This document shows, piece after piece, positions 63,948-64,000 of a stretch of 64,000 nt of DNA. Numbering within the stretch: the stretch's first letter is position 1; the number at the start of each line of letters is the position of its first letter. A program made the position numbers and the translations under genes. The notes under the pieces are model-generated. The model was not told the origin of the DNA. It did no database searches and saw only the letters and a list, made by a program, of their open reading frames with translations. Source of the stretch: Hyphomicrobium nitrativorans NL23 (GTDB taxonomy: Bacteria > Pseudomonadota > Alphaproteobacteria > Rhizobiales > Hyphomicrobiaceae); contig NC_022997.1 of assembly GCF_000503895.1 (NCBI RefSeq), positions 2,128,501 to 2,192,500 on the forward strand. The letters run 5' to 3'.

Positions 63948-64000
63948 CGATCGCACGGGCGCGCGTATCGCGCGCCAGGAGATCTATCCGGGGCTTCTGC

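Overview
This is a GC-rich stretch of a bacterial chromosome, almost certainly from an alphaproteobacterium of the order Hyphomicrobiales (Rhizobiales). Pointers are an IalB-family secreted protein, a long malyl-CoA/methylmalyl-CoA lyase, an intracellular PHB depolymerase, a plant/rhizobial-type glutathione reductase (CVIRGC), HspQ, a solo SdhE next to mfd/recG and many strongly biased GC-rich third codon positions. Genus cannot be fixed from the window. No rRNA, tRNA, CRISPR array, insertion sequence or prophage was seen.

Layout. 1-8.8 kb: tail of a chemoreceptor, gph, rpiA, an Acr3/BASS-type transporter, gor, an SDR oxidoreductase, a gene-poor 0.7 kb gap, a YpfJ-type metallopeptidase and a membrane SPOR-like protein. 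9-15 kb: glmU-glmS (UDP-GlcNAc synthesis), a TPR/SPOR envelope protein and a DUF502 membrane protein. 15-21.2 kb: recG facing sdhE-mfd. 21.5-30.6 kb: an isolated fliG-like gene, an acyl-CoA ligase, a peptide-type solute-binding protein, ialB, hspQ, malyl-CoA lyase and phaZ. 30.8-39.7 kb: a transglutaminase/DUF2126 protein, an orphan NarL-type histidine kinase, alanine dehydrogenase, a lytic transglycosylase, two small c-type cytochromes around a CBS protein and a small membrane protein.

39.7-55.9 kb is one functional unit for polyamine import and breakdown. An eight-gene minus-strand series encodes two gamma-glutamylpolyamine synthetases, a putrescine-type aminotransferase, a gamma-glutamyl-GABA hydrolase, GabD, GabT, an omega-amino-acid (beta-alanine) aminotransferase and CoA-acylating malonate/methylmalonate semialdehyde dehydrogenase. 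Next come a GntR/FCD regulator and plus-strand potFGHI. The same 13-mer palindromic sequence (AATGTGATCACAA) sits before the catabolic genes and before potF, which makes it the obvious operator candidate. The set would carry putrescine through GABA to succinate and aminopropyl units through beta-alanine to acetyl-CoA. No PuuB/PauB oxidase gene is present in the window.

56-64 kb: a nitrilase-GNAT-NTF2-like gene group, a Lys/Ala-rich histone-like protein with an unusual 5' region, YjbQ, a GreA/B-like protein, small secreted proteins, a GGDEF protein and a PEBP-family protein.

Most notable beyond genes: (i) a dispersed 3'-UTR element, four copies, always in sense just after a stop codon, whose hairpin stem changes sequence between copies while staying paired; (ii) two separate single-base losses in G/C homopolymers that break glmU and a solute-binding protein gene, which may be sequencing errors; (iii) a fliG that appears to use a CTG start behind a Shine-Dalgarno buried in a perfect palindrome; (iv) a CTGC-N3-GCAG (PhaR-type) site upstream of phaZ.
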